A DNA stretch of 64,000 nt. Source: CAWCKS01 sp963763485 (GTDB taxonomy: Bacteria > Pseudomonadota > Alphaproteobacteria > Rhizobiales > Xanthobacteraceae). A program made the translations under genes and the position numbers. Of the stretch, positions 54,658-63,649 are shown in pieces. Positions within the stretch are counted from its first letter, which is position 1; the number at the start of each line of letters is the position of its first letter. Location: positions 1,178,001 to 1,242,000 of the forward strand of contig CAVXOW010000006.1 in the NCBI GenBank assembly GCA_963763485.1, written 5' to 3'. The notes beneath the pieces were generated by a model that was not told where the DNA came from, did not search any database, and worked only from the letters and a program-made list of their open reading frames with translations.

Positions 54658-56374
54658 ATGAAAACCATCGACCACAAGGAGGCCCTCGCAAGCCATCCGG
54701 CGACGAGCGTTTCGCTCAACAGCAATGTCACTTCAATCGATCAGTCCGTAACCGACGCGTCCCGCCAGACCGCTGGCACGTCGACAGACCCGACCTCGCC
54801 TGGATCCCACAGCCTGTTGGCACCGGCGATCGATAATGTGCTCGCCGAGCTGCAGTCGAAGACGGATCACCCGAACTCCGGCAATGACCCGAGCCTGTAC
54901 GGCGACCAACTGCTGCCGGGGACGATGTCAGAGCAGCAGCTTGCCGATCTGATTGCTCAGTCCGGCATTCCAGGTGACAAGTTCCAGCAGTCCGTCATCG
55001 TCGCCGTCCCAAAGCAATGCTGGGCACACCTGGCTTGGCAGCATGTTGTCCGACGAGGTCAGCAATGCCGGCACGGCACCGGTCCCAGTCGGCTACAACG
55101 ACGAGGGTGTCCACGCTGCAAAATCGGGCACCGGGAGCAGCAATGCTGATCTCAATCGGATCGGTAACCAGCTCGGCACCGGCGGATTCAATGGACCTAC
55201 GCGCGATGCCATGCAGCAGGCTCTAAAAGAGGATGACAGCAATTCCGGTCGATCCTCATCGGGTGGCGCTGGTTCAAACACCAATTCCGGCAGCAACTCA
55301 AACGATCATCACAAACCGGACAACGGGATTACGACCAGCACAAGCTCCAACGGATCGAAAACTGTCACCGACCTGAACAATCACACCGCAACAACGGTAA
55401 ACAAGGATGGATCGACCGAGACCTGGAAGGTCGACGACAATGGCGTAAGGCAGGGCGATAAGCCCGTCGACACGACGCCACCGTTGCAGAAAGGTGACCA
55501 CAACAGCGGTACCTCGATCCCGAGCGACGACCCGGACAATGCGGGCCGGCCGCACACGCCCATTCAGGAGCTGTTGCGGATGGCCGAGCAGGAACACGTC
55601 GGCCCGGACAAGCATCACGGCGACAATGTCAACGTGACCAATTCCGATATCCCGGGGACGGTGTCGCAAGCCGATCTTCATGGCGTCAGGGTCGACGGCC
55701 AGCACGCCTTCCTTGGTGGCGACACCAGCTTCGAGGGCTCGCTGCAGGGCGGCCATTTTGGAGGTACGCCTGCGACCAACTACAACGGTCAGGCCGGCGC
55801 GATCGACTATGGCCCTGACCATGACGGCCTGCCGCAAACGAATGGGCCCACGCCAAAGGACACGCACCAGCCGATTGCAACCAATCCTGCGGGGCGGGCT
55901 GAGAACCCGAGTGGCGGACATCAGGGGAGTGATGGTGGGCACAGTGACAGCCAGCACTTCGCGCCGCTGCTCCAGGCAGAAACGAATGCCCTCCAGATCG
56001 GTGCAGAGCTCGTCAAGGCGGTCGGCGTATCCCATTCAGATGGTTACAGCACGGCGCAGAGCGTCGAGGCCCGCTCATCCGGCCAGGACATCGCGTCGGT
56101 TCTGGGCAGCGCGCCCGGCGGTCACGACAATGACCACCTCGCCGAGCTGATCCACTCCGCCAACAATCCGGCTTCGTTCGGAATGCCGGCGGAAGCGCCC
56201 GCGCATGGCCCGGAGGTCTCTTCTACGCTCGGCGGACTGGTGCATCAGGATGATCTCTCGGTTCACCTGCCAGCTCTGAATGACGATCACATCCAGGCAG
56301 TGGCACTGTCGGTGAACGCGGACCATCATGTGAGCTTACCCGAACTGGAGCCCTTCTTGCACCTGCACCAGTGA
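54658..56374 (+). pseudogene. Hydrophilic Asn/Asp/Ser/His-rich protein, frame-broken once
   Basis: The gene starts at 54658 with a perfect GGAGG upstream: MKTIDHKEALASHPATSVSLN. The first frame runs to about 55010 (DKFQQSVIVAVPKQ). The rest (SNAGHTWLGSMLSDEVSNAGTAPVPVG and onward) is in another frame to 56374. One base accounts for the break. Rejoined length is about 572 residues, unrecognised. There is no signal peptide or membrane span, and composition is dominated by Asn, Asp, Ser, Gly, His and Thr with runs such as SGSNSNDHHKPDN. Two ordered helices lie near the C-terminus (LLQAETNALQIGAELVKAV and LPELEPFLHLHQ). This suggests an extracellular protein exported without a cleaved signal; mechanism inferred. 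Confidence 0.65.
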
Positions 56375-56551
56375 ACGAATGCTCTCGTGTGATTGGCAAC
56401 TTGAGAGATCTGCAAGGCGCCTTCTACACGCGATCGGTAGCGTGTATCCCGCACGGTAGTGGGCCTTTGTGTGATCCGGAGCTCCATTTTCTTGCAGGAA
56501 CCATTGCGATCTTGTGCTTAAACTCGCCGAGCTGTTGCGTGGGAGTTTCAG

Positions 56552-56761
56552 ATGTCTGGAACAGACTGGACGCCGTCGCTCGTGTCCAACGGCGCGGATC
56601 AAACTGTCTACCTCGTCGTCGACCGCTTCGGTTGGATGGGCGGACTCTATCGCGAAACTGAGGTGGAACGGACCGACTTCGAAAACGTCATCTCCGATTT
56701 TTTGACGGGTCAATTTAATGACCCAAGCGCCAAAACCATTGCAGAGAGGGTGCTCCGATGA
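56552..56761 (+). CDS. 69-residue protein coupled to the repeat protein gene
   Basis: Starts MSGTDWTPSLVSNGADQTVYLVV at 56552 with GGGAG upstream. The stop (56759-56761) overlaps the next start in ATGA, a translational-coupling arrangement. The sequence DRFGWMGGLYRETEVERTDFENVISDFLTGQF is not recognised. A small partner or chaperone of the following repeat protein is inferred from coupling alone. Confidence 0.7.
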   Translation: MSGTDWTPSLVSNGADQTVYLVVDRFGWMGGLYRETEVERTDFENVISDFLTGQFNDPSAKTIAERVLR

Positions 56762-58950
56762 GATTTCTAGGCTCTGATTTTCAGATCAACGAAGACTTTG
56801 GTAGCGGCAACGGGGTTCTCGGCAACCAGCAACTCCCCCAGATAACCGCTCTAAGCGACGGCCGCTTTGCGGTCGTTTATAAATCCAGTGAAGTCTTTGG
56901 TGATCCCTCCCAGACGCAATCGATCACAGCGATCTTCAACGCCGGCGGCAGCTTGTCGTCGACTGGCCTCAATTCCTCGCTTGATGGATCTCAACCCACC
57001 CTCGCCGCGGTGCCGGGAGGCGGGTTTGGCGTGGTGTTTACAAGTGCCTTTCATGCGGACGGCACTGCCGATGCGCATCCAAACAACATCACTTACGAGC
57101 GTGTTGAAGGGGGCGTCAAGTTTGTCGTGCCGTCGTTGACGATCGGCGATTTCGACGCTGGAACGGGGTTTGACAATCTGCTCAACCCAGCGATCGCGAC
57201 GCTATCGGACGGCCGGCAGGTCGTGGCGTTCGAAAGAACATTCTCGAGCACCGATCACGACATCTTCCTTAATGTCGTAAGTGCCGACGGAACGACAACG
57301 CTACGCACCGGGCTCTCCGCTGCTAACGTGCTGAATGTTGCCAATGACAGCAACGACGATGCCGATCCCGCGGTGGCCTCGGCCGGCAGCACCGCCTTGG
57401 TGGTCTACCAGGAGCAGACCGAACCGACGGTTGTGATCAGTCCGAACATTGTCGCGCGCCTCTTCGACGCGGCGAGCAACACCCTCGGAACCCAATTTAC
57501 GATCGCCAATCACACGGCAGATCTGCACGATCCAAAGGTAGCTGCACTGGACGACCATCGCTACGTCATCGTCTATGACGATAGCGGCGACGTGTTCGGC
57601 AAGGTCTTCGACACCACGGGCAGCGGGTCGCTGTCGGCAGAGTTCGAGATCGACCAATCCGGCGGTTTTGACTTCATCCCCGCGGTCGCGATCACCGCCG
57701 ATGGCGGCTTTATTGTCACCTGGGTGACCTTTGGCCCAGGCAACGACCAAGATATCCTGGCGCGCCGCTATAACAGCGACGGCCTGGCGATGGGACAGCA
57801 GTTCACCGTCAACAGATTGACGAACGGTGACCAAGGCGATGCGACGGTAGCGGTCAGCGGCGTCAATGCGTTCTTCGGCTGGGACGACTTTGCATCGCGG
57901 CCGGGCGACACCCATCCGGGCAGCGTGCGCGGCCAGGTCATGACGCTGACCACGCCGCCCGATTTCAACGACAACGGCATCAGCGACATCTTCTGGCGCA
58001 ACACCAGCGGCGCCCTGTTCTCCTGGGACATGAACAAGTCCGGCGTCATCAATTCTGGATCCAACGTGACGTTTAACGGGGCGCTGGTCCAGCCGGACGC
58101 GAGCTTCAGCATCGCCGCTATCAGCGATTTTGGCGGTGACGGCAAGGCCGACATTCTCTGGCGTAACACCAGTGGCTTCACCGCGCTGTGGACCATGAAC
58201 GGCTCGGTGATTCAGTCGAGTTCGTTCCTGACTTCCGGCGGCGTCGCGGTGAACCCCGATCCGTCGTTCAGCGTCGCCGGCGTCGGCGACTTCAACTTCG
58301 ACGGCAAGAGCGACATCCTCTGGCGCTCAACCAGCGGCGCCCTGATCGTGTGGACCATGAACGGCCCGGTGATTGCGTCGAGTTCGTTCGTCACGGTTGG
58401 CGGCACCCCCGTCAATCCCGATGCGTCGTTCAGCGTGGCCGGCATTGGCGACTTCAACGGCGACGGCAAGTCCGACATCCTGTGGCGCAGCACCAGCGGC
58501 GAGGTCGCGCTCTGGCAGATGAACGGCTCGGTGATATCAGGCAGCGCCGACGTCACCTTTAATGGCGCGGCCATTCGGCCGGATGCGAGCTTCAGCATCG
58601 CCGCGATCGGGGACTTCAATGCCGACGGCAACTCGGACATCCTGTGGCGCAACACCAGCGGATTGCTGGTGGAGTGGCTGATGAACGGTTCGACCATCAC
58701 CGGCAGCGGCGTGGTCACCTCCGGCGGCGCTCAGCTTGGACCGAATGCGAACTGGCACGTGGTCGAGATCGGCGACTTCAACGGCGACGCGCGCACCGAC
58801 ATGCTCTGGCGCAGCGACACTGGCACGCTGGCGGAGTGGCTAATGAACGGCACCACGGTCACCCAGTCCGTAACACCGACCTTCAACGGCGCGGCGGTCC
58901 AGCCAGACGCGAGTTTCAGCACACAGGCCAAGCCGACGGATTTCGCTTAA
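56758..58950 (+). CDS. FG-GAP/VCBS-type repeat protein
   Basis: 730 residues. The N-terminal 400 residues contain beta-propeller-like units, each with P-x-(I/V)-A-x-L-x-(D/G)-G-R-x-V-V-(Y/F), for example PQITALSDGRFAVVY, PAIATLSDGRQVVAF and PKVAALDDHRYVIVY. The C-terminal 330 residues are six 54-55-residue FG-GAP-like repeats, each starting DFNxDGxSDILWRxTSG and carrying a Ca-binding DxNxDG loop. No signal peptide is present, as in type I-secreted proteins. It is coupled to the 69-residue ORF upstream. An extracellular adhesin or matrix role is inferred from the architecture. Confidence 0.85.
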   Translation: MRFLGSDFQINEDFGSGNGVLGNQQLPQITALSDGRFAVVYKSSEVFGDPSQTQSITAIFNAGGSLSSTGLNSSLDGSQPTLAAVPGGGFGVVFTSAFHADGTADAHPNNITYERVEGGVKFVVPSLTIGDFDAGTGFDNLLNPAIATLSDGRQVVAFERTFSSTDHDIFLNVVSADGTTTLRTGLSAANVLNVANDSNDDADPAVASAGSTALVVYQEQTEPTVVISPNIVARLFDAASNTLGTQFTIANHTADLHDPKVAALDDHRYVIVYDDSGDVFGKVFDTTGSGSLSAEFEIDQSGGFDFIPAVAITADGGFIVTWVTFGPGNDQDILARRYNSDGLAMGQQFTVNRLTNGDQGDATVAVSGVNAFFGWDDFASRPGDTHPGSVRGQVMTLTTPPDFNDNGISDIFWRNTSGALFSWDMNKSGVINSGSNVTFNGALVQPDASFSIAAISDFGGDGKADILWRNTSGFTALWTMNGSVIQSSSFLTSGGVAVNPDPSFSVAGVGDFNFDGKSDILWRSTSGALIVWTMNGPVIASSSFVTVGGTPVNPDASFSVAGIGDFNGDGKSDILWRSTSGEVALWQMNGSVISGSADVTFNGAAIRPDASFSIAAIGDFNADGNSDILWRNTSGLLVEWLMNGSTITGSGVVTSGGAQLGPNANWHVVEIGDFNGDARTDMLWRSDTGTLAEWLMNGTTVTQSVTPTFNGAAVQPDASFSTQAKPTDFA
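57961..58935 (+). repeat. Six tandem FG-GAP-coding repeats, 162-165 bp each
   Basis: Units start at the Asp codons at 57961, 58126, 58288, 58450, 58612 and 58774. The first is 165 bp and the others 162 bp. Each encodes a calcium-type loop, then LWRxTSG, W-x-MNG and a Gly/Ser-rich turn ending PDASFS-like. The conserved segments are visible at DNA level as well. Confidence 0.85.
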
Positions 58951-59023
58951 AGGGCAATCGAGATTCTGGTGTTAGCCAAGACGACGCTCATGCTCAGAGA
59001 TCATGTCCGTTAATGGGTGCCGG

Positions 59024-60184
59024 CTAACCGGTCGATGCAACACAGGCGTTAAATCTCTCTGCCGGGGTTTCAAATTGCAAGGTCTGACGTGGCCGTTCGT
59101 TGAGCTGACGCGCCACTTTGTTCAGATGGGCTTGCGAGTGCACCGATAAGTCGGTGCCCTTCGGGAAGTATTGTCGCAGTAGGCCATTGGTGTTCTCATT
59201 CGACCCCCGCTGCCATGGGCTTTGCGGATCGCAGAAGTAAACATCGATGTTGGTTGTCAGCGTAAATCGTCGATGATCAGTGAGTTCCTTGCCCCGGTCC
59301 CAAGTCAGCGATTTATACAGTTCACCCGGCAGTTTCTTTGCCTGCTTGATGAGTGCGGATACGACCGTCTGGGTGTCCTTGTTGGCCACCTTTGCCAGCA
59401 TCACGTAACGGGTATGACGCTCGACCAAGGTCGCGATATAGCTGTTCTTCGACCCGGACAGGAGATCGCCTTCCCAATGGCCAGGCACCGCCCGATCTTC
59501 AACCGCTGCCGGTCGCTGACGGATCGAGACGAGATCCTTGATTTGTCCCCGTCCATCGCTGATGAGCCCCGCCTGTTTCGAATCGACGGATCGTGCGCTT
59601 CGATCGAAGATGGCAAAGCAGCTCTTTCTTAAGCACCCCGCGGGCTTGAACAAATAGACTGCGATAGATCGTCTCGTGGGACACCTGATAACACCCGCCT
59701 TCAGGATGGGCTCTTTTAAGCCAGCCGGCTATCTGCTCGGGCGCCCAATTTAATCTCAGCTTGCTGGCCACCGCCTGTCGCAACCAAGCATTGGTCGCCA
59801 GCTTACAGCGTTTCGGGCGACGGGCTCGGGCCCAGGCCTTGTCATCCGCCAAAGCCGCTCGGTAGCCATCATAGCCGCCATTCCGGCTGATTTCCCGGCT
59901 CACCGTCGAGGGCGAGCGGCCCAGCAACCCAGCCATCGATCTTGCCGATCGATGTACCGCAATGCCTCTCGATATCTCCTCGCGTTCCGAGAGCGTCAGC
60001 GCCAACCGCGAGCGACGCCGAGGGGCGGACGAATTCCACCGTGCGGCGACACCTGGAAATAAATGGACGATGACGGCTTACCAAACGCCCGCCCAATCGC
60101 CTTGAGCGACTCCCCGCGCTGCCAGCGATCCCATAACTCCGTCTTCTCGGCCGTTGTAAACCCTCGACGAAATCCCTGATCCAT
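59024..60184 (-). pseudogene. IS30-family transposase, broken in two places
   Basis: Three minus-strand pieces rejoin to an IS30 transposase. MDQGFRRGFTTAEKTELWDRWQ from 60184 continues to about 60000. Then LTLSEREEISRGIAVHRSARSMAGLLGRSPSTVSREI (helix-turn-helix) runs to about 59600. Then VPGHWEGDLLSGSKNSYIATLVERHTRY through LTWDRGKELTDH and FCDPQSPWQRGSNENTNGLLRQYFPKGTD runs to the stop at 59024. The DDE residues (Asp in WEGDL, Asp in WDRGKE, Glu in NENTNG) all survive, but shifts near 60000 and 59630 separate the parts. Ends of the element could not be fixed. Confidence 0.85.
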
Positions 60185-60219
60185 CGAAAAGCCGGTTCCG
60201 CTTACCGATGTCCGCTGCG

Positions 60220-61786
60220 GGTCTTGGTCGTGTAAAAACGCCTTGAAGGCGACGTCGATTTTCGAAGTCAAACCGGTTCGGTTTCAGGCAGCGATAGCGG
60301 CGATCAGCGGCTTGATACCGACGATATTTATAACTCGGGTCAGATTATAGGCCAGAACCGAGAGGGCCATTTCGGCGGCTACCTTTGGGAGCGTTTTGGT
60401 CAGGAAGTGTGTCGCGCCCATGCGCGCCTTCATTGTCCCGAACGGATGCTCGACGGTCTCGCGACGTTGGCGCATCGCGAGCGGGTTGGCATCAAGCCGC
60501 TGCTGCACAGCGTCGAGCAGATGCTCGTGCTCCCATCGCGTGATCCGTCGCTCTGACCCAGGCGTGCACTGGGATTTGAGCGAACAATTTTTACAGGCGT
60601 TGGTCCAGTAGCGCCGCAGCATTTTGCCGGCTTCTTCGTTTGTATAGCGATACGGCAATCGCTCCCCGGCCGGACAACGATAGGCGTCTTCCTCCGGCAA
60701 ATAGACAAAGTCCTGCTTACCGAAGCGTCCATCCGACTTGGCGCCCGAAGTCATCGGCTTGGGCAGAGTGACCGTGATGCCGGCATCGTGGCAGGCGAGG
60801 ATCTCCGGGCTGCTGAAGTAGCCGCGATCGGCAACGGCCTCGAGCGTCTCGGTCTTCAGAACAGCCTTCGCCTGCTTGGCCATATTGGCCAGTTGAGCCC
60901 GATCTGAGCCGCTGTTCGTCACCTCATGCGTCACAATCAGATGATGTTCGGTGTCGACGGCGACCTGTACGTTGTAGCCGACCACGCCCGAGCCGCGGCC
61001 GCTGGTTGCCATCGAGCGGCTGTCGGGATCAGTCAGAGAGATTTGTTGGTCAGGGGAAGCCTGCATCTGCTTCTCGTAGACAGCAAGCTTGCCCATTTCC
61101 TCCTTCAGTTTTGTGAGCTTCTCATTGAGCCTCGTCACCTTCGCGGCCAGCGCCTCCGTCGGCTCGTGCCGATCAGCGGTATCGAGTTGGCTCAGATAGC
61201 GCGCAACGCTCTCCTCCAGTTGGGCACGCCGCCGTTCCACCTTCGCCCGCGTGAAGTTCTTGTCCCGGTTGTTGACCGCTTTGAACTTGCTCCCATCGAT
61301 GGCGACGCTCGCCGTCGCCAGAAGCCCCATCTCGCGGCAGAGTTCGACGAAGCGCGCACAGACCTTGCGCAGCGCCAGGCTATTGTCTTTGCGGAAGTCC
61401 GCGATCGTCTTGTGATCAGGTGCGAGCCGACCCAAAAGCCACATCACCTCGACATTGCGTCCGGCCTCTCGCTCCAGCCGCCGGCTCGACTGCACCCGGT
61501 TCAGATAGCCGTAAATGTAAAGCTTCAAAAGGACCGAAGGATGGTACGACGGCCGACCAGTTGCCGCCGGCTCAACCCCCTCGAAACTCATCTCGGTCAA
61601 ATCGAGCGCATCGACAAACATGTCGATCACACGAACAGGGTTGCTATCGTCAATGAAATCATCAAGACATTCGGGCAACAGCGTCGATTGCCCACGATCC
61701 GCCTCTTCAACAAAGCGCCTCATCATTCCCCCGCAAAATCACGGAGAATCATAACCGCTGCTCTGCGTTTTCACACAACCAGGGTC
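60220..61786 (-). mobile_element. IS1182-family insertion sequence (element B)
   Basis: About 1567 bp with ends ggtcttggtcgtgtaaaaacgc (60220-60241) and gcgttttcacacaaccagggtc (61765-61786), identical to those of element A. Intact transposase. Same orientation as A; the pair encloses 52758-60219. It abuts the 5' side of the broken IS30. Confidence 0.88.
60284..61726 (-). CDS. IS1182-family transposase (element B)
   Basis: 480 residues, intact, collinear with the element A transposase without gaps. Differences are scattered substitutions such as TASVAID for TANVAID, SSPEIL for SSSEIL, and CKNC for CQNC. Motifs as in A. Capable of mobilising A, B and the MITE if expressed. Confidence 0.93.
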   Translation of the reverse strand: MMRRFVEEADRGQSTLLPECLDDFIDDSNPVRVIDMFVDALDLTEMSFEGVEPAATGRPSYHPSVLLKLYIYGYLNRVQSSRRLEREAGRNVEVMWLLGRLAPDHKTIADFRKDNSLALRKVCARFVELCREMGLLATASVAIDGSKFKAVNNRDKNFTRAKVERRRAQLEESVARYLSQLDTADRHEPTEALAAKVTRLNEKLTKLKEEMGKLAVYEKQMQASPDQQISLTDPDSRSMATSGRGSGVVGYNVQVAVDTEHHLIVTHEVTNSGSDRAQLANMAKQAKAVLKTETLEAVADRGYFSSPEILACHDAGITVTLPKPMTSGAKSDGRFGKQDFVYLPEEDAYRCPAGERLPYRYTNEEAGKMLRRYWTNACKNCSLKSQCTPGSERRITRWEHEHLLDAVQQRLDANPLAMRQRRETVEHPFGTMKARMGATHFLTKTLPKVAAEMALSVLAYNLTRVINIVGIKPLIAAIAA

Positions 61787-61914
61787 ATCAACGGAAGGGC
61801 TCGTAGCGAGCACAACGAGTCGCGCTCAGCCCCCATTAGCGGACATGCAAGCGGACAGCGGCGACTTCGCCTTCGGGCCAACAACCGACATCGAACGCTT
61901 GCTTGAAATGAAAG

Positions 61915-61940
61915 AGGCCGCCACAGTTGGCGGCCTTTTC
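61915..61940. terminator. Strong hairpin with T-run (terminator)
   Basis: Perfect 9-bp stem aggccgcca/tggcggcct with loop cagt, followed by tttc on the plus strand and ctttc on the minus strand. It lies 4 bases beyond the minus-strand gene ending at 61944 and could serve both strands. Confidence 0.7.
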
Positions 61941-61943
61941 TCA

Positions 61944-62096
61944 CTATTCGGCTGGTAACCCCAATTTGGGAGAACGGGCCTTGGCCTCTTCCTCCACAAT
62001 GAGGCGGTTAATTTGTTGGCGCTGTCCTTCGTCGGTCACCCTGAGCAGCAAATCTCGAAAGCGCACAAGATTCTGTTCTCGGACGAACTTCTCCAT
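61944..62096 (-). CDS. Small hypothetical protein (50 aa)
   Basis: MEKFVREQNLVRFRDLLLRV followed by TDEGQRQQINRLIVEEEAK and a short tail. Highly helical and charged. GGAGG with seven bases of spacing marks the ATG at 62096; the open frame upstream is not needed. Similar short proteins with R-x-LL-x-x-x-TDExQRxxIxxLIxEEExK are common in Bradyrhizobium (from memory). Function unknown. Confidence 0.75.
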   Translation of the reverse strand: MEKFVREQNLVRFRDLLLRVTDEGQRQQINRLIVEEEAKARSPKLGLPAE

Positions 62097-62217
62097 CGCA
62101 ACCTCCAACAGGAGCAAGAACCCCAGTTTGGAAGGTTGAGCGTTGACCGCTCTGGGTCTGGTCAAAACGGATCAGTTTCCAGAAATCGAATTAGGGACAA
62201 TTCCTACTGAGGCGGCC

Positions 62218-62411
62218 TTACGCGGCGTCATTATCGTTGGCCTTGGCTCGCGCGGCCATTGTCTGTTCGATGTCTCGCGCCATTGCCTTGAGTTGCACCG
62301 AGAGCTTGGCAAAGTGGCTCGCTTTTTTAGGTCGGTCGCGAGCTTCGCGATCAGTTCGCAGTCCTCGGCTTCAAGCCGAAGCTTCTCCAACTTTGCCTTG
62401 AGGTCTTCCAT
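62218..62411 (-). CDS. Small helical protein read through an A-AAA-AAG shift site or frame-broken
   Basis: From the ATG at 62411 the protein reads MEDLKAKLEKLRLEAEDCEL and IAKLATDLKK. The zero frame then turns into improbable sequence to a stop at 62172. In the -1 frame the expected continuation SHFAKLSVQLKAMARDIEQ and MAARAKANDNDAA ends at a TAA at 62218-62220, giving about 64 residues. The shift point is the in-phase heptamer A-AAA-AAG (62328-62322 on the minus strand). Either a programmed -1 frameshift or a one-base loss just after it (restoring KKRAHFAKL) would explain this. It resembles short Bradyrhizobium proteins of unknown role. Confidence 0.6.
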
Positions 62412-62843
62412 GGCAGTCGTCCCTCAACAACAACCTGAACGCGCCATTATCGAATTTCTTAACGGAAAGTTCCATCCGGTTTCGGCCTACGGCCCTGCTA
62501 TTTTTTCAAATCAGACCACTCATAAATTCAAATAGTCCACTAATGATCACCAGCATCCGCGGCGGCTCTAGATTGTGCCGCTCAACAATAGCGTCAGGCA
62601 AACGATTAGGGTCGCTACGCTCAGCACGACCACCACGATTGCGTGGTCTGTCATCTTGTTCATCGGAACCAACGCGGGACCGGGCACAATCGTTCAGGGT
62701 CTCATAAAAGGGGACCAATCCCTAAAATCAAAAAGCGGACCACTAGCCATTCAAGGTATCGGAAAAGGCAACCTAGTCTGCTGACGGAACGCACCCGAGT
62801 TCCCACGACTTAACCTCCGCCTGAGCGCGAACAGGAGGAAGTC
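62412..62843. other. Intergenic stretch, nothing recognised
   Basis: About 430 bases between divergent small genes. Frames at 62506-62718 (minus) and 62575-62784 (plus) overlap each other and lack ribosome binding sites. Short gtccgct/agcggac-type motifs recur here as elsewhere in the window. Confidence 0.5.
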
Positions 62844-63080
62844 ATGAGTAGCGACAATTGGACCCGACTGGGCGTAGCCACTTTGGTCTTCTTGATGGCG
62901 AATGCGGTCGTCTTCGGAGCGGGCCTGGTTACCGTGCTGACGGCGCCAACGCTGTCGCAGCATGCGTTCTTCTGGATACCGGCCGTTGTAATAAGCAGCT
63001 TTGTGCTATCCCCGCCGATAGCGTGGTTTATCGCGCCGACAATGATGCAGCGCTTCATTCAGGCGCGGCAGATGCGCTGA
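62844..63080 (+). CDS. Small two-span membrane protein (78 aa)
   Basis: Starts MSSDNWTRLG with a perfect AGGAGG upstream. Two hydrophobic spans are seen, VATLVFLMANAVVFGAGLVTVL (about 11-32) and FFWIPAVVISSFVLSPPIAWFI (about 42-63), then a basic tail MMQRFIQARQMR. A terminator hairpin follows. Not assigned to a family; probably an inner-membrane ORFan. Confidence 0.75.
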   Translation: MSSDNWTRLGVATLVFLMANAVVFGAGLVTVLTAPTLSQHAFFWIPAVVISSFVLSPPIAWFIAPTMMQRFIQARQMR

Positions 63081-63113
63081 CCAAAAGCGACCACTGCGAA
63101 TAGTAAGTGTCGG

Positions 63114-63150
63114 AAAGGGGCCAGCACCCGAGCCGGTGCCTGGCCTCTTT
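63114..63150 (+). terminator. Terminator hairpin after the small membrane protein gene
   Basis: Arms aaaggggccag (63114-63124) and ctggcctcttt (63140-63150) form an 11-bp stem with one G-T pair. Additional cacc/ggtg pairing occurs in the loop. It begins 34 bases after the stop codon. Confidence 0.65.
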
Positions 63151-63181
63151 AGGGCCATCCGAAGTAAAAGGCACCAATGTT

Positions 63182-63373
63182 CTAATTTGAAGGGGACCAA
63201 TGAACCTGTTGCGCGGCGGCCGCTTCATACTGGCGACCCATATCCGCCCATTGCTCGCTCATCCGAAGCAACCAGTTCCGGTCTGAGTCCTTAGCGAGGC
63301 CCACCGCCCGCTTGGCTCGTTCGGAATGTTGGTAACAGTCTTTGGCCCGCTCACGCATATCGTTCGCGGTCAT
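63182..63373 (-). CDS. Small hypothetical protein (63 aa)
   Basis: MTANDMRERAKDCYQHSERAKRAVGLAKDSDRNWLLRMSEQWADMGRQYEAAAAQ is a helical protein. Its pattern M-x-x-x-x-M-R-x-R-A-x-x-C...W-L-x-x-x-E-x-W matches a very common family of short Rhizobiales proteins of unknown function (from memory). An in-frame GTG six codons upstream is an alternative start; no clear Shine-Dalgarno for either. Confidence 0.65.
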   Translation of the reverse strand: MTANDMRERAKDCYQHSERAKRAVGLAKDSDRNWLLRMSEQWADMGRQYEAAAAQQVHWSPSN

Positions 63374-63442
63374 AGCGCTGATTTGAGGCACCCAAGGTTG
63401 AACAAATTCTAAATGAATGGGCGCTGCTTTTCTGGCTTAAGC

Positions 63443-63649
63443 TCAAGATTTTGAAGCGTCACGCGTCCGGACCACTCTGAGATAGCGGGGATGAACGAGC
63501 CGCGAGCGTTTGGACTCGTCAAACTGGACGCGGATTAAGCGAGGACGTTCCACGACTCCGATGACCGTGCCGGGTTTGCTGGGAGGTCCTCGTTTCCCGG
63601 TGTGAATTAGTAGCTGAACCCTTGCGCCCTGTTTGATTTTTGACGGCAT
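63443..63649 (-). CDS. Small basic hypothetical protein (68 aa)
   Basis: MPSKIKQGARVQLLIHTGKRGPPSKPGTVIGVVERPRLIRVQFDESKRSRLVHPRYLRVV is Arg/Lys-rich, with alternating hydrophobic residues like a small SH3/KOW-type beta barrel (G-A-R-V...G-T-V-I-G-V...I-R-V-Q-F-D). It may bind nucleic acid, inferred from composition only. No strong ribosome binding site was seen. Confidence 0.5.
   Translation of the reverse strand: MPSKIKQGARVQLLIHTGKRGPPSKPGTVIGVVERPRLIRVQFDESKRSRLVHPRYLRVVRTRDASKS

Noticed and set aside
62575..62784. A 69-codon plus-strand frame with one hydrophobic segment
   Set aside because: No Shine-Dalgarno, overlaps an equally long minus-strand frame, and the C-terminal half is low quality; left as intergenic.
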